Made by a program: the position numbers and the translations under genes. A stretch of 64,000 nucleotides of DNA, taken from assembly GCF_001570545.1 (NCBI RefSeq), contig NZ_BBXD01000015.1, positions 349,555-413,554 on the forward strand, in the 5' to 3' direction. This DNA is from Herbidospora mongoliensis. GTDB taxonomy: Bacteria; Actinomycetota; Actinomycetes; Streptosporangiales; Streptosporangiaceae. The notes beneath the pieces are model-generated. The model saw only the letters and a list, made by a program, of their open reading frames with translations, was not told the DNA's origin and ran no database searches. Shown piece after piece: positions 22,971 to 31,489 of the stretch. The number at the start of each line of letters is the position of its first letter. Position 1 is the stretch's first letter.

Positions 22971-24077
22971 TCACCTCTCCGCCAGCCCGGCGGCGAGGAT
23001 GTTCTTCGCGGCGTTCACGTCCCGGTCATGAGCGGCACCGCAGGCGCATTCCCAGGTCCGGACGTTCAACGGCATCCTGTCTCGCACGGTGCCGCATGCC
23101 GAGCACAGCTTGGAGGAGGGAAACCACCGGTCGACAACGACCAACTCCCTGCCGTACCAGGCGGTCTTGTACTCCAGCATGAACCGCATCTCCCGCCAGG
23201 AGGCGTCGGAGATCGCGCGGGCCAGCTTGTGGTTCTTCACCATGTTCCGGACGGTGAGGTCCTCGATCACGACCGTTTGGTTCTCACGGACGAGTCGGGT
23301 GGTGATCTTGTTCAGGAAGTCGCGGCGACGGTCGCAGATCCGGGCGTACACGCGGGCGACCTTGAGTTTCGCCTTCTGCCGGTTGGCCGAACCCTTCTCC
23401 TTGCGGGCCAGCGCCCGCTGAGCCTTGGCCAGCTCGCGCCGGTCGGCCCGCTCGTGCCGGGGGTTGACGATCTTCTCCCCGGTGGACAGCGTCGCCAGCG
23501 CCGTGATTCCCGCATCCACACCGACCGTGTTCAAGGTCGGGTCGAGGGGCCGGATCGCGTCCTGGCACAGGAGGGACACGAACCAGCGGCCGGCCGCGTC
23601 CCTGCTCACGGTCACGGTCGACGGTTCGGCGCCCTCGGGCAACGGGCGAGACCAGACGATGTTCAGCGGGCCGTCCATCTTCGCCAGCCTCAGCGCACCG
23701 TCCCGGTATTTGAACGCCGAGCGGGTGTACTCCGCCGACGCCCGGGACTTCTTCCGCGACTTGAACGTCGGGTACCCGGCCCGCCTGGCGAAGAAGTTCG
23801 CGAACGCCGCCTGAAGGTGGCGAAGCGCCTGTTGCAGCGGAACCGACGACACCTCGTTCAGGAACGCGAGGTCATCGGTGCGCTTCCACTCGGTGAGCGC
23901 GGCCGACGACTCCACGTAGGAGACCTTCCGGCCCTCCAGCGTGTAGGCGCGAGTCCGCTCCTCCAGCGCCTTGTTGTAGACCATGCGGGCGCAGCCGAAC
24001 GTCCGGGCAAGCTCCGCCGCCTGCCCGGGGGTCGGATAGAAGCGGTACTTGTAGGCCCGCTTCACGACCTGCGCCAT
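22971..24077 (-). CDS. tnpB: TnpB RNA-guided nuclease (IS200/IS605 OrfB family)
   Basis: The product is 368 aa, the normal length for the family. It has the N-terminal helix-turn-helix region ([12 protein letters not shown]), a RuvC-like core with Asp188 (VGVDAG), Glu272 (VVIEDL) and the final Asp351/353 ([10 protein letters not shown]), and a zinc ribbon with Cys325, Cys328, Cys344 and Cys346. All catalytic and metal residues appear intact, so it may be active. TnpB cuts DNA under guidance of an RNA from the element's right end and helps the element persist. No TnpA partner is present here, so mobility would need one from elsewhere in the genome. It lies opposite to the surrounding carboxylase genes. 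Confidence 0.93.
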   Translation of the reverse strand: MAQVVKRAYKYRFYPTPGQAAELARTFGCARMVYNKALEERTRAYTLEGRKVSYVESSAALTEWKRTDDLAFLNEVSSVPLQQALRHLQAAFANFFARRAGYPTFKSRKKSRASAEYTRSAFKYRDGALRLAKMDGPLNIVWSRPLPEGAEPSTVTVSRDAAGRWFVSLLCQDAIRPLDPTLNTVGVDAGITALATLSTGEKIVNPRHERADRRELAKAQRALARKEKGSANRQKAKLKVARVYARICDRRRDFLNKITTRLVRENQTVVIEDLTVRNMVKNHKLARAISDASWREMRFMLEYKTAWYGRELVVVDRWFPSSKLCSACGTVRDRMPLNVRTWECACGAAHDRDVNAAKNILAAGLAER

Positions 24078-24157
24078 GCCTCATGTTCTATCGCGCGATC
24101 GGTTAAGTCTGGGCGTGTTTTCGATGCCAGACCACGCGGCACCGGCGCCGTGCCGCG

Positions 24158-24190
24158 TTTCCTCCCCAGGGCGAAAGCCCGGGTCTCCAC
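24158..24190 (-). repeat. Second right-end-like hairpin beside accA
   Basis: Read on the plus strand, TTCCTCCCCAGGGCGAAAGC and the bases up to 24190 resemble the element end at 22854-22886 (TCCTCCCCACGGCTGAAGCC). Both have the same order of CCTCCCC, a short GC hairpin and a downstream CTCC/TTCC. They are in the same orientation, so tnpB is bracketed by two direct copies, one of them diverged. It could be a remnant of an earlier element. Confidence 0.5.
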
Positions 24191-24204
24191 GCTGGAGGTA
24201 TCTG

Positions 24205-25968
24205 ATGAAACTGAGCAAGATCCTCATCGCCAACCGGGGTGAGATCGCCGTGCGCGTCGCCCGCGCCTGCGCCGACGAGGGCCTCAAGAGCGTCGCCGTG
24301 TACGCCGACCAGGACACCGACGCGATGCACGTCGCCCTGTCCGACGAGGCGTTCGCCCTGGGCGGTGAGAGCCCGGCTGACACCTACCTGAACGTCGCCC
24401 GGCTGCTGGAGGTCGCGGCCCGCTCGGGCGCCGACGCCGTGCACCCCGGCTACGGGTTCCTCGCCGAGAACGCCGCCTTCGCCCAGGCCGTCATCGACGC
24501 CGGCCTGATCTGGATCGGCCCGCCGCCCGCCGCCATCGCCGCGCTCGGCGACAAGGTGGCGGCCCGCCGGATCGCCCAGAAGGTGGGCGCCCCCCTGGTC
24601 GCCGGCACCCCGGAGCCGGTCGCCGACGCCCTGGAGGTCCAGCGGTTCGCCGCCGAACACGGCCTGCCGGTGGCCATCAAGGCCGCCTTCGGCGGCGGCG
24701 GGCGCGGCCTGAAGGTGGCCCGCACCATGGAGGAGATCCCCGACCTCTACGACTCGGCGGTCCGCGAGGCCCTGGCCGCGTTCGGCCGGGGCGAGTGCTT
24801 CGTCGAGCGCTACCTCGACCGCCCCCGCCACGTCGAGACCCAGTGCCTGGCCGACACCCACGGCAACGTGATCGTGGTCTCCACCCGCGACTGCTCACTC
24901 CAGCGCCGCCACCAGAAACTCGTCGAAGAGGCCCCCGCCCCCTTCCTCACCGCCGAACAGACCACGCTCCTGTACGACAGCTCGAAGGCCATCCTGCGCG
25001 AGGCCGGCTACGTCGGCGCGGGGACGTGCGAGTTCCTCGTCGGGCAGGACGGCAGCATCTCCTTCCTGGAGGTGAACACCCGCCTGCAGGTCGAGCATCC
25101 GGTGACCGAGGAGGTCACCGGCATCGACCTGGTCCGCGAGATGTTCCGGATCGCCGCCGGCGAGCCGCTCGGCTACGACGACCCGCCCGTGCGCGGCCAC
25201 TCGATGGAGTTCCGCGTCAACGCCGAGGACCCGGGCCGCGGCTTCCTGCCCACCCCCGGCCTCATCACCGCGCTGCACGCGCCGGGCGGGCCCGGCGTCC
25301 GGCTCGACGCCGGATACGCCGCCGGGCAGGCCGTGCCGGGGGCCTTCGACTCCCTGATCGCCAAGCTCGTGGTCACCGGCGCCGACCGGGACCAGGTCCT
25401 GCGCCGGGCCCGCCGCGCCCTGGCCGAACTCGTCGTCGAGGGCCTGCCGACCGTGCTGCCGTTCCACCGCGCGGTCGTGACCGACCCCGCCTTCACCGCA
25501 GACCCCTTCGAGGTGCACACCCGCTGGATCGAGACCGAGTTCGCCACCGTGCTCGTCCCCGGACCCGACGCCGTCCCGGCGCCCGAGCCCGCGCCGCGCG
25601 AGCGCGTCACGGTCGAGGTCGGCGGCCGCCGCCTGGAGGTCGTGCTTCCCTCGTCGCTGCGCACCCACCGGATGAAGGCCGACGGCGACCCCGGGCAGCG
25701 CCGCCCGCCGCGCCGTCAGGGCGCGACCGGGGTGCGTACCGTCGCCGGGGGAGACGCGCTGGTCAGTCCCATGCAGGGCACCATCGTGAAGGTGGTCGCC
25801 GCCGAGGGGACCGTGGTCTCGGCCGGGGACGTCATCGTGGTGCTGGAGGCGATGAAGATGGAGCAGCCGCTCACGGCCCACAAGTCCGGGGTGATCTCCG
25901 GGCTCGGCGCGGCGGTGGGGCAGAACGTCACGTCCGGCACGCTCATCTGCGAGATCAAGGACATCTGA
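24205..25968 (+). CDS. accA: Acyl-CoA carboxylase alpha subunit (biotin carboxylase plus BCCP)
   Basis: This 587-aa protein has a biotin carboxylase domain ([28 protein letters not shown], the glycine-rich ATP loop [30 protein letters not shown]) followed by a Pro/Arg-rich linker and a biotinyl domain with EAMKM; the biotinylated lysine is Lys551. It uses ATP and bicarbonate to load CO2 onto its biotin for the beta subunits encoded at 16468 and 21047. The start at 24205 is preceded by TGGAGGT. The gene was probably continuous with accB-accE before the TnpB element came in, so it may now depend on read-through or on a promoter within the inserted DNA. Confidence 0.95.
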   Translation: MKLSKILIANRGEIAVRVARACADEGLKSVAVYADQDTDAMHVALSDEAFALGGESPADTYLNVARLLEVAARSGADAVHPGYGFLAENAAFAQAVIDAGLIWIGPPPAAIAALGDKVAARRIAQKVGAPLVAGTPEPVADALEVQRFAAEHGLPVAIKAAFGGGGRGLKVARTMEEIPDLYDSAVREALAAFGRGECFVERYLDRPRHVETQCLADTHGNVIVVSTRDCSLQRRHQKLVEEAPAPFLTAEQTTLLYDSSKAILREAGYVGAGTCEFLVGQDGSISFLEVNTRLQVEHPVTEEVTGIDLVREMFRIAAGEPLGYDDPPVRGHSMEFRVNAEDPGRGFLPTPGLITALHAPGGPGVRLDAGYAAGQAVPGAFDSLIAKLVVTGADRDQVLRRARRALAELVVEGLPTVLPFHRAVVTDPAFTADPFEVHTRWIETEFATVLVPGPDAVPAPEPAPRERVTVEVGGRRLEVVLPSSLRTHRMKADGDPGQRRPPRRQGATGVRTVAGGDALVSPMQGTIVKVVAAEGTVVSAGDVIVVLEAMKMEQPLTAHKSGVISGLGAAVGQNVTSGTLICEIKDI

Positions 25969-26016
25969 CGCACGTGCCGCCCGGCCCGTCCGACAAGGGG
26001 GCCGGGTTCGCTCGTC

Positions 26017-26688
26017 TCACCTTTTGACGGTGGCGGCGGGGATGACGATCGCGGTCAGGATCAGTCCGTCCTTCACGAGCCACCGCCCGGTGAACACGTC
26101 CAGCCGCTGCCCGTTGACGCGTGGTCCGGTGACCAGCAGCTGCGCGGAGAAGACCCCTCGGAGCGGGTCGATGTCGACCAGGGCGTCCTCGAAGCCGAGC
26201 CACCTGTTCACCAGCGGGAACCACGACTTGTAGACCGATTCCTTGGCGCAGAACAGCATCCGGTCCCAGCGGATCGAGGGGTGCTCGCGGAGCAGGTCGC
26301 GGATGAGCCGCCGTTCCTGCGGCAGGCCGATCGCGGCCAGCACGCCGTTGGGCAGCGGCTCGTTCTGCTCGGCGTCGATGCCGATCGCGGCGACCTCGGA
26401 CCTCGTGCCGAGCACCGCGCCCCGGTAGCCGGCGCAGTGGGTGATGCTGCCGGTGACGCCGTCCGGCCAGAGGGGCTCGCCGCGGACGCCGGGCAGGATC
26501 GCCGCGGCGGGACGGCCCAGCATGCGCAGGGCGTCGCGCGCGCACACCCGGGCCGTCGTGAACTCTCTGCGGCGTTTCTCCACCGAACGGGAGATGATCG
26601 CCTCTTCCTCGGGGAACAGAGCGCCGTCCAGGAACTCCTCGCAGGTGTCGGCGGCCACGACGTACGGGGGCAGGATCGGCTCGATCAT
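26017..26688 (-). CDS. 4'-phosphopantetheinyl transferase (EntD/Sfp type)
   Basis: The 223-aa product shows the PPTase motifs GVTGSITHC, AIGIDAEQNEPL with magnesium ligands Asp105 and Glu107, and CAKESVYKSW with Lys149, Glu150 and Lys154. It moves the phosphopantetheine arm of CoA onto the serine of ACP domains, which the ACPs in the PKS at 1-14453 need. The start at 26688 has AGAGGA upstream. It is convergent with accA (48 bp between stops). A cluster-located PPTase suggests dedicated activation of the megasynthase. Confidence 0.93.
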   Translation of the reverse strand: MIEPILPPYVVAADTCEEFLDGALFPEEEAIISRSVEKRRREFTTARVCARDALRMLGRPAAAILPGVRGEPLWPDGVTGSITHCAGYRGAVLGTRSEVAAIGIDAEQNEPLPNGVLAAIGLPQERRLIRDLLREHPSIRWDRMLFCAKESVYKSWFPLVNRWLGFEDALVDIDPLRGVFSAQLLVTGPRVNGQRLDVFTGRWLVKDGLILTAIVIPAATVKR

Positions 26689-26845
26689 GGCGATTCCTCT
26701 GCGGGAAGGCTGCTCACCAGCCGCTGTATCCGCTCACACGGGTGGCCGCCAAGGCCGTGGGGAGTGAGCACACCGACCCGTCGGGACCTCTTGAGAGTGC
26801 TCATAGTAGCGAGAGTAGGAAAACCTGATGTCGGGGTGAACCTCT

Positions 26846-26867
26846 GCGGACCCGGTCTCGGGTCCGC
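26846..26867 (-). terminator. Terminator after the SARP / DUF5988 operon
   Basis: A perfect 9-bp stem, GCGGACCCG, loop GTCT, CGGGTCCGC, begins 29 bp past the stop of the minus-strand gene at 26896. It lies between that operon and the PPTase gene in the same direction, so it should separate the two transcripts. Confidence 0.7.
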
Positions 26868-26895
26868 GACCTGCGGTTAAGGGGCGTAGGGGGTG

Positions 26896-27108
26896 TCACT
26901 CGGCGATCTTGGTGCGCATGGTCCAGCGGTAGATCCACTCCGGCGCGCCCGACTCGACCCGCTCGAAGTGCTCGTAGCCGCCCTGGTTGAGGATCTTCAC
27001 CTTGCCCGCGTGGGGCTCCACCCGCACCTGACGGGGGCAGTCGGCCGGCCCGCCTTCCAATACGACGTCGACCAGGCCGTCGAGAGCTGGAGCGTTGTTC
27101 GTCCGCAT
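26896..27108 (-). CDS. Small DUF5988-like protein downstream of SARP
   Basis: A 70-aa protein with VDVVLEGGPADCP near the N-terminus, then KVKILNQGGYEHFE and a C-terminal WIYRWTMRTKIAE. This pattern (VVLxGGPxxLP ... KVK...GxYEHFE ... YRWTxRTxIAE) is what I recall of DUF5988, a family found beside AfsR/SARP regulators in actinomycete secondary metabolite clusters; its function is unknown. The start at 27108 has AAGGAG at a 6-nt spacing; an in-frame upstream Met at 27126 lacks this. It follows the SARP gene by 84 bp in the same direction and is probably co-transcribed. Confidence 0.75.
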   Translation of the reverse strand: MRTNNAPALDGLVDVVLEGGPADCPRQVRVEPHAGKVKILNQGGYEHFERVESGAPEWIYRWTMRTKIAE

Positions 27109-27192
27109 GGGGGACTCCTTTAACACCTGGAGATTGCGATCCGTGATTCCATGCTGACGACCCGGATCCGCCGCGCCTATCCCCTAGAACCC

Positions 27193-30100
27193 CTATGACC
27201 CCGAGGGCTGGCGCAGCCGCAGCGACAGCCGCTCGCGCAGCCGCTCGTCGGTGGGGGCGCCGAGCTTGTCGCACAGGTCGTGCGCCTCGATGAGCGCCTC
27301 CCGCGCGGACGCGCCGTCGCCCGCCGCCAGATGCGCGTCGCCGAGCAGGATCAGGGTCCTGATCCGATAGAGCGTCGCGTTCATCTCCTGGAACAGGGTG
27401 AGGGCGCCGATCAGGTAGGGGAAGCTGTCGTCCGGCAGGTCGCGGGCCAGCGCCAGTTCGCCCTGGGCGAGCTTGATCCGGCCCTCGGCCAGCCGGTGGT
27501 TGGCGGTGCCGGCGAGCGTCAGCGCGTGGCGCAGGGTGGCGTCGGCCGGCCCGTGCTCCCCGAGGCGCACCTGGGCGAGGCCGAGCCCCTGCAGGGCGTA
27601 CGCCTCGCCGGTCCGGTCGCCCATCTTGCGCACGACGTCGCGGGCCTGCTCGAAGACCTTGCACGCCGCCCCCGGGTCGCCCGACTCCAGGAGCATGTGC
27701 CCCATCCCGTGCAGCACCTGGGCCTCGACCCGGCGGCTGCCGCCCTCCTGGCTCAGCTTCAGCGCCTCCACCAGCAGTTCGCGGGCGCCGTCGAGATCGT
27801 CGGTCTCCAGCCGGAGCTGGGCCAGGTTGTTGATCACGTACGCGGAGGCGACCCGGTCGCCGATCTTGCGGAAGATCTTCAGGGCCAGTTCGTTGTGGAC
27901 GGCCGCCTCCTCGAACCGGCCGGTCATCCGATCGAGCAGGGCGACGTTGCGGATCACCAGCGCGATGCCCTGGTCGTCTCCGGCCTGCTCGAACAGGGCG
28001 ACGGCGGCGTCGAAGTTGTCGCGGGCCTCGGGGAAGCGCTGCTCGGCGATGTAGAGCGAGCCCAGCGAGTAGAGCATGGCGGCCTGGCCGCGCATGTCGC
28101 CGGCCCGCCGGGCGGCGGCCAGCGCGATGGTGTGGGTGTCGCGCCAGTCGTCGAGGTACTCGCGCGACTCGAACAGCGTCACCATGCTGATGGCCAGGTC
28201 CCACGCCAGCTCGACGAACCCGGCCTGGGCCGCGTGGCGGATGCCGCTGACCAGGGTCAGCCGCTCCTGCTCGTACCAGAAGAGCGGGGCGCTCACGATC
28301 TCCTCGACCAGCCGGGCCGGCAGCGGCCAGCGGGGGGCGGTGCTGTGGACCTGGACGTAGTCGCCGCCGTACTCCATGTTGTGCGCCGCCTCGGCCAGGA
28401 ACAGCAGGGCGCCCAGGGCCCGGCCGAGCGCGGCCTTGCGCTCGGCCGCGGGTTCGGCGGCGGCGAGCTGCTCGCGGGCGAACACCCGGATGAGGTCGTG
28501 GAAGCGGTACTGGCTGTGCACGCCCCGGCCCACGCCGATGGTGTCGATGAGCTGGGCGTCGGCCAGATCGTCCAGCAGATCCTGGGTCGTGTGCAGCGGC
28601 CGGTCGAGCAGCGCGGCGCTCACCCAGGGCGAGAACGCCGGGAAGTCCAGGATGGCCAGCAGCCGGAAGAGCTGCTTGGCCTCCTCGCTGGTGCTCTCGT
28701 AGGTCATCGAGATGCTGGCCCTGATCCCCATCCCGCCGTGCTTGAGCTCGTCGAGCCGCCGGGTCTCGTCCTGGAGGCGCTCGGCGAGCTGCTCCACGCT
28801 CCAGTGCGGCCGGGCCGACAGCCGGGTGCCGGCGATGCGCAGCGCGAGCGGCAGCTGACCGCACAGCCGGGCCAGCGACGCGGCCGACTCGGGCTCCGAC
28901 TGCACCCGCTCGGCCCCGGCGATCCGCGACAGCAGCGCGATCGACTGCTCCATGTCGAACACGTCGATCTCGATGTGCAGCGCGCCCGGCAGGCCCGCCA
29001 GCCGGCTGCGGCTGGTGACGATGACGGCGCAGGCCGGTTCGCCGGGCAGCAGCGGCAGCACCTGGCCCTCGCTGCCCGCGTCGTCGAGCACGACCAGCAT
29101 CTTGCGGTCGGCGAGCAGGTTCCGGTACATCTCGGCGCGCTCGTCGAGGCTGTCGGGGATGGCGCTGCCGGTGACCCCCAGCACCCGCAGGAAACGCCCC
29201 AGCACGTGCATCGGGCCGACCGACCGGGAGGCGCCGCCGTGCAGGTCGGCGTAGAGCTGGCCGTCGGGATAGCGCCCGGCGATGCTGTGCGCGGCGTGCA
29301 CGGCGATCGTGGTCTTGCCGATCCCGGGCTTGCCGGAGATCCCGATGACGGGCACGGCGAAGCGGGCCGAGTCGTCGGCGAGCATGAGGTACTGGTGGAG
29401 CTCGTCCACCTGCTTCGACCGGCCGGTGAAGTCGGCGCTGTCGGCCGGCAGCATCTTCGGCACCACCGTGTGCGGCGACGGCGCGACCGGCGCGGGGCCG
29501 GGCCCGGCGGTGACCTGGGGCCGGATCACGGCGGGGGCCGAGGGCGCGGCCAGCTTCTCGCTGGAGGTCAAGATGCCGTGTTCGAGCTGCTGGAGCTGCT
29601 CGTTCGGCTCGATGCCGAGTTCCTCGATCAGCGTCCGGCGCGCGATCCGGTAGACCTGCAGCGCCTCCGCCTGCCGTTCGGACCGATAGAGGGCCAGCAT
29701 GAGCTGGCCGCGCAGCCGCTCGCGCAGCGGATATTCCTCGACCAGCTCGGTCAGCTCGGCGACCAGCTCGTGGTGGCGGCCGAGGTCGAGCTCCAGCTGC
29801 AGGCAGTCCTCATTGGCGGTGATCCGGTTCTCCGCGAGCCGCCCGGCCGCCGACTGCACGATCCTGCTGTCGATGCCCTCGAGCGCCGGGCCGCGCCACA
29901 GCGTGAGGGCCTCCCGGAACAGCCGCACGGCCTGCTCTGTCTGGCCCGCGTCGCGGGTCTGCCGGGCCTGGGCGGTGAGCCGCTCGAACCGCTGCGCGTC
30001 GATCTGCTCGTTCTCGGCCTGCAATACGTATCCGCGCGGCTGGGTGGCGATGAGGTTCGGCGCACCGGATTTGGTGAACAGGCGGCGGAGTGAGGAGACG

Positions 30101-30294
30101 CAGATCTGCACCTGGGAACGCGACGTCGGCGGCGGATTGTCGCCGTAGAGGGCCTCCATGAGGCGGCCCATTGTCACCACCCGGTTGGGCTCCAATACCA
30201 GGAGGGCCAGCATCGTCTGCTGTCTGCTTCCTCCCAGGTCCAGGCGATCGTCGGCGATCGCGACCTCGAGCGGGCCTAATACCCGAAACTCCAT
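27193..30294 (-). CDS. SARP/AfsR-family regulator with NB-ARC and TPR domains
   Basis: About 1033 aa. Domain order: winged-helix DNA-binding domain (MEFRVLGPLEV to about residue 95, with SRQQTMLALLVLEPNRVV), bacterial transcriptional activation domain (to about 245), NB-ARC ATPase with GKPGIGKTTIA and VVLDDAG, and a C-terminal array of TPRs. SARPs are activators of antibiotic clusters that bind heptamer direct repeats near the -35 region. I chose the Met at 30294 because MEFRVLGPLEV is the usual family start and GGGGAG lies about 9 nt upstream; a GTG/ATG extension to 30345 is possible. Candidate target sites are at 18118-18135 and 30979-31007. An inverted repeat lies 75 bp upstream of its own start. 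Confidence 0.93.
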   Translation of the reverse strand: MEFRVLGPLEVAIADDRLDLGGSRQQTMLALLVLEPNRVVTMGRLMEALYGDNPPPTSRSQVQICVSSLRRLFTKSGAPNLIATQPRGYVLQAENEQIDAQRFERLTAQARQTRDAGQTEQAVRLFREALTLWRGPALEGIDSRIVQSAAGRLAENRITANEDCLQLELDLGRHHELVAELTELVEEYPLRERLRGQLMLALYRSERQAEALQVYRIARRTLIEELGIEPNEQLQQLEHGILTSSEKLAAPSAPAVIRPQVTAGPGPAPVAPSPHTVVPKMLPADSADFTGRSKQVDELHQYLMLADDSARFAVPVIGISGKPGIGKTTIAVHAAHSIAGRYPDGQLYADLHGGASRSVGPMHVLGRFLRVLGVTGSAIPDSLDERAEMYRNLLADRKMLVVLDDAGSEGQVLPLLPGEPACAVIVTSRSRLAGLPGALHIEIDVFDMEQSIALLSRIAGAERVQSEPESAASLARLCGQLPLALRIAGTRLSARPHWSVEQLAERLQDETRRLDELKHGGMGIRASISMTYESTSEEAKQLFRLLAILDFPAFSPWVSAALLDRPLHTTQDLLDDLADAQLIDTIGVGRGVHSQYRFHDLIRVFAREQLAAAEPAAERKAALGRALGALLFLAEAAHNMEYGGDYVQVHSTAPRWPLPARLVEEIVSAPLFWYEQERLTLVSGIRHAAQAGFVELAWDLAISMVTLFESREYLDDWRDTHTIALAAARRAGDMRGQAAMLYSLGSLYIAEQRFPEARDNFDAAVALFEQAGDDQGIALVIRNVALLDRMTGRFEEAAVHNELALKIFRKIGDRVASAYVINNLAQLRLETDDLDGARELLVEALKLSQEGGSRRVEAQVLHGMGHMLLESGDPGAACKVFEQARDVVRKMGDRTGEAYALQGLGLAQVRLGEHGPADATLRHALTLAGTANHRLAEGRIKLAQGELALARDLPDDSFPYLIGALTLFQEMNATLYRIRTLILLGDAHLAAGDGASAREALIEAHDLCDKLGAPTDERLRERLSLRLRQPSGS

Positions 30295-30368
30295 CGCAAA
30301 CTGCTCCCCGTCCCCCGGCACGCTGGCGCGCCGGACCCCGAACATGCCAACGCCGCACTGGGGAGAAC

Positions 30369-30392
30369 CATTAAGCGCTGCGTCGCTTAATG
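30369..30392. promoter_or_regulatory. 9-bp inverted repeat upstream of the SARP gene
   Basis: CATTAAGCG and CGCTTAATG form a perfect inverted repeat with a 6-nt spacer (CTGCGT), 75 bp upstream of the SARP start. The A/T-containing arms stand out in this GC-rich DNA and look like an operator. The rest of 30295-30587 shows no other clear signal. Confidence 0.5.
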
Positions 30393-30587
30393 TGTGCGGC
30401 GGTTCAATCGGGGATCTTACTGTGCGGGCGCATCGGGATCCATAGACGGTTCCGCATTCCTAGAATGCGGTTCAGTATTCGAGACGGAGTCGGTGGCCGA
30501 AATTCCGTATTCACTTCTGCCGGCCTCTTGGATGCGTTTCGTGCGAACTCTGTCACGTTCCGTGAAATGCGCTCACGCCTACACGAC

Positions 30588-30617
30588 AGAACGGCCGGAG
30601 AATCCTCCGGCCGTTCT
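30588..30617 (-). terminator. Strong terminator after the small secreted peptide gene
   Basis: A perfect 13-bp stem (AGAACGGCCGGAG, loop AATC, CTCCGGCCGTTCT) begins 36 bp past the stop of the minus-strand gene at 30653. It should stop that transcript before the SARP promoter region. Confidence 0.8.
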
Positions 30618-30652
30618 CATCCGTGCAGCCATGATCCCATGTGCACCAGTGG

Positions 30653-30838
30653 TCAGCCCCAGGGGGTGTTGGCGTAGCTGCCGGTGGGGCTGGGGGAGGG
30701 GGAGGGAGAGGGCGCCGGGGCGGAGGTCTCGGCGGCCGAGGGGGCGGCCACGAGGGTGGCGCCGAACGCGGTGCCGGCCAAGGCGATCGCTGCGGTAGCG
30801 GTGAGCTTGAGCATGTGGCTGCGGGTGGCGTTCTTCAT
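30653..30838 (-). CDS. Small secreted peptide with proline/serine-rich tail
   Basis: A 61-aa protein. The first 35 or so residues form a signal peptide (positive start MKNATRSHMLKL, Ala/Leu-rich core, APSA cleavage site), leaving a mature part of about 26 residues made of Ser-Pro repeats and ending TGSYANTPWG. A GAGGA lies about 8 nt upstream of the ATG and a strong terminator follows, so I take it as a real single-gene transcript. I do not recognise a family. Its promoter region is shared with the divergent gene at 31106, where SARP-type repeats lie. It could be a cell-surface or signalling peptide; that is speculation. Confidence 0.65.
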   Translation of the reverse strand: MKNATRSHMLKLTATAAIALAGTAFGATLVAAPSAAETSAPAPSPSPSPSPTGSYANTPWG

Positions 30839-30978
30839 GGCGGGATCCTCGATCTCTCATCGCGTTCGGGGCTTTGATTCGAGTTGGCGTTCCGGAGTGC
30901 GTCTTCAACGTAAGAAAGGCCGCCATTCCGCTGATATCGCCCCGCTTCCGTCCGGCCATCGGCGGTAATTCGCCACCC

Positions 30979-31007
30979 CGATAGCGACGCGAAGGCGCCT
31001 CGATAGC
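30979..31007. promoter_or_regulatory. Triple SARP-type heptamer repeat in a divergent promoter region
   Basis: CGATAGC (30979), CGAAGGC (30990, 5 of 7 matching) and CGATAGC (31001) are spaced exactly 11 bp apart, the classic layout for SARP binding. The site lies in the 267-bp space between the secreted peptide gene (minus, start 30838) and the operon that begins at about 31106 (plus). It would allow the SARP at 27193 to switch on the LeuA-thioesterase-exporter operon, and perhaps the peptide. No other gene was seen in this space. Confidence 0.65.
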
Positions 31008-31105
31008 GGCCGCTGCCACCCTGATCGCAGGCGGGCGAAGAGGCCCGTCTTCACCGATGCGCTAAACAGCCCGCACGGCGGGTGGGGGAGATGGGTGTCC
31101 TGGCG

Positions 31106-31444
31106 ATGAGGATCACAGCGCAAGCGCTCGACAGCATGTACGGCCGGGCGGCTGCCGGAGTCCAGGCCAGGTTGGAGCACTCGGCGGACCTGGGCTGGCG
31201 CACCGTCGCGTCAGCCGAGACCGACGGCGACGGCTCCATCCTCGAATGGCCGGACGCTGTTTTCCGACGAGGCCTTTACCGCCTCGTGTTCGACAGCGAC
31301 ACCTATTTCGTCGGCCTGGGCATCAACGCCGCCTACCCGGAGATAGCCGTGATGTTCCGGATCCTCGACGAGGCCGATTCCTACCAAATCCAAGTGGTCC
31401 TCGCGCCTCACTCGCATTCCACATACTTCGGTACCGCGGGCTAA
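31106..31444 (+). CDS. Transthyretin-like / hydroxyisourate hydrolase-fold protein lacking catalytic residues
   Basis: About 112 aa. The framework matches the 5-hydroxyisourate hydrolase/transthyretin family: ITAQALDSMYGRAAAGVQARL, AETDGDGSILEW, GLYRLVFDSDTYF, YPEIAVMFRI, and a C-terminal SHSTYFGTAG. However the residues the family uses for catalysis are gone: the first His is Gln (TAQALD for THVLD), the Arg after DG is Ser, the His of YHxPLLL is Gln (YQIQVVL), and the ending YRGS is YFGT. It is probably not a uric acid enzyme and may have a structural or new catalytic role in the cluster. The start is uncertain: GTG 31082, ATG 31091 and ATG 31106 are in frame. The LeuA-like gene follows 45 bp later. 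Confidence 0.8.
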   Translation: MRITAQALDSMYGRAAAGVQARLEHSADLGWRTVASAETDGDGSILEWPDAVFRRGLYRLVFDSDTYFVGLGINAAYPEIAVMFRILDEADSYQIQVVLAPHSHSTYFGTAG

Positions 31445-31489
31445 TTGAATGCGGGTGGCTGGAGTGAGGGTGAAAGGGGAATAATCGTG

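Larger units (their letters stand above)
22848..24190 (-). mobile_element. IS200/IS605-type TnpB element inserted between accE and accA
   Basis: The block contains tnpB on the minus strand and no TnpA (Y1) gene. Read on the minus strand its right end finishes GGGGAGGATGTCAA (at 22848), a common IS605-type right end. The left limit is not certain; 24190 is used because an RE-like hairpin (24158-24190) abuts the accA ribosome binding site. A perfect hairpin, GCGGCAC (24136-24142) with GTGCCGC (24150-24156), also lies there. The insertion separates two genes of one carboxylase complex, and accA keeps its own GGAGG. Confidence 0.8.

Noticed and set aside
31106..31444. A functional uric acid pathway hydroxyisourate hydrolase
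   Set aside because: Catalytic His, Arg and YRGS residues are all replaced, and no uricase or OHCU decarboxylase is present.
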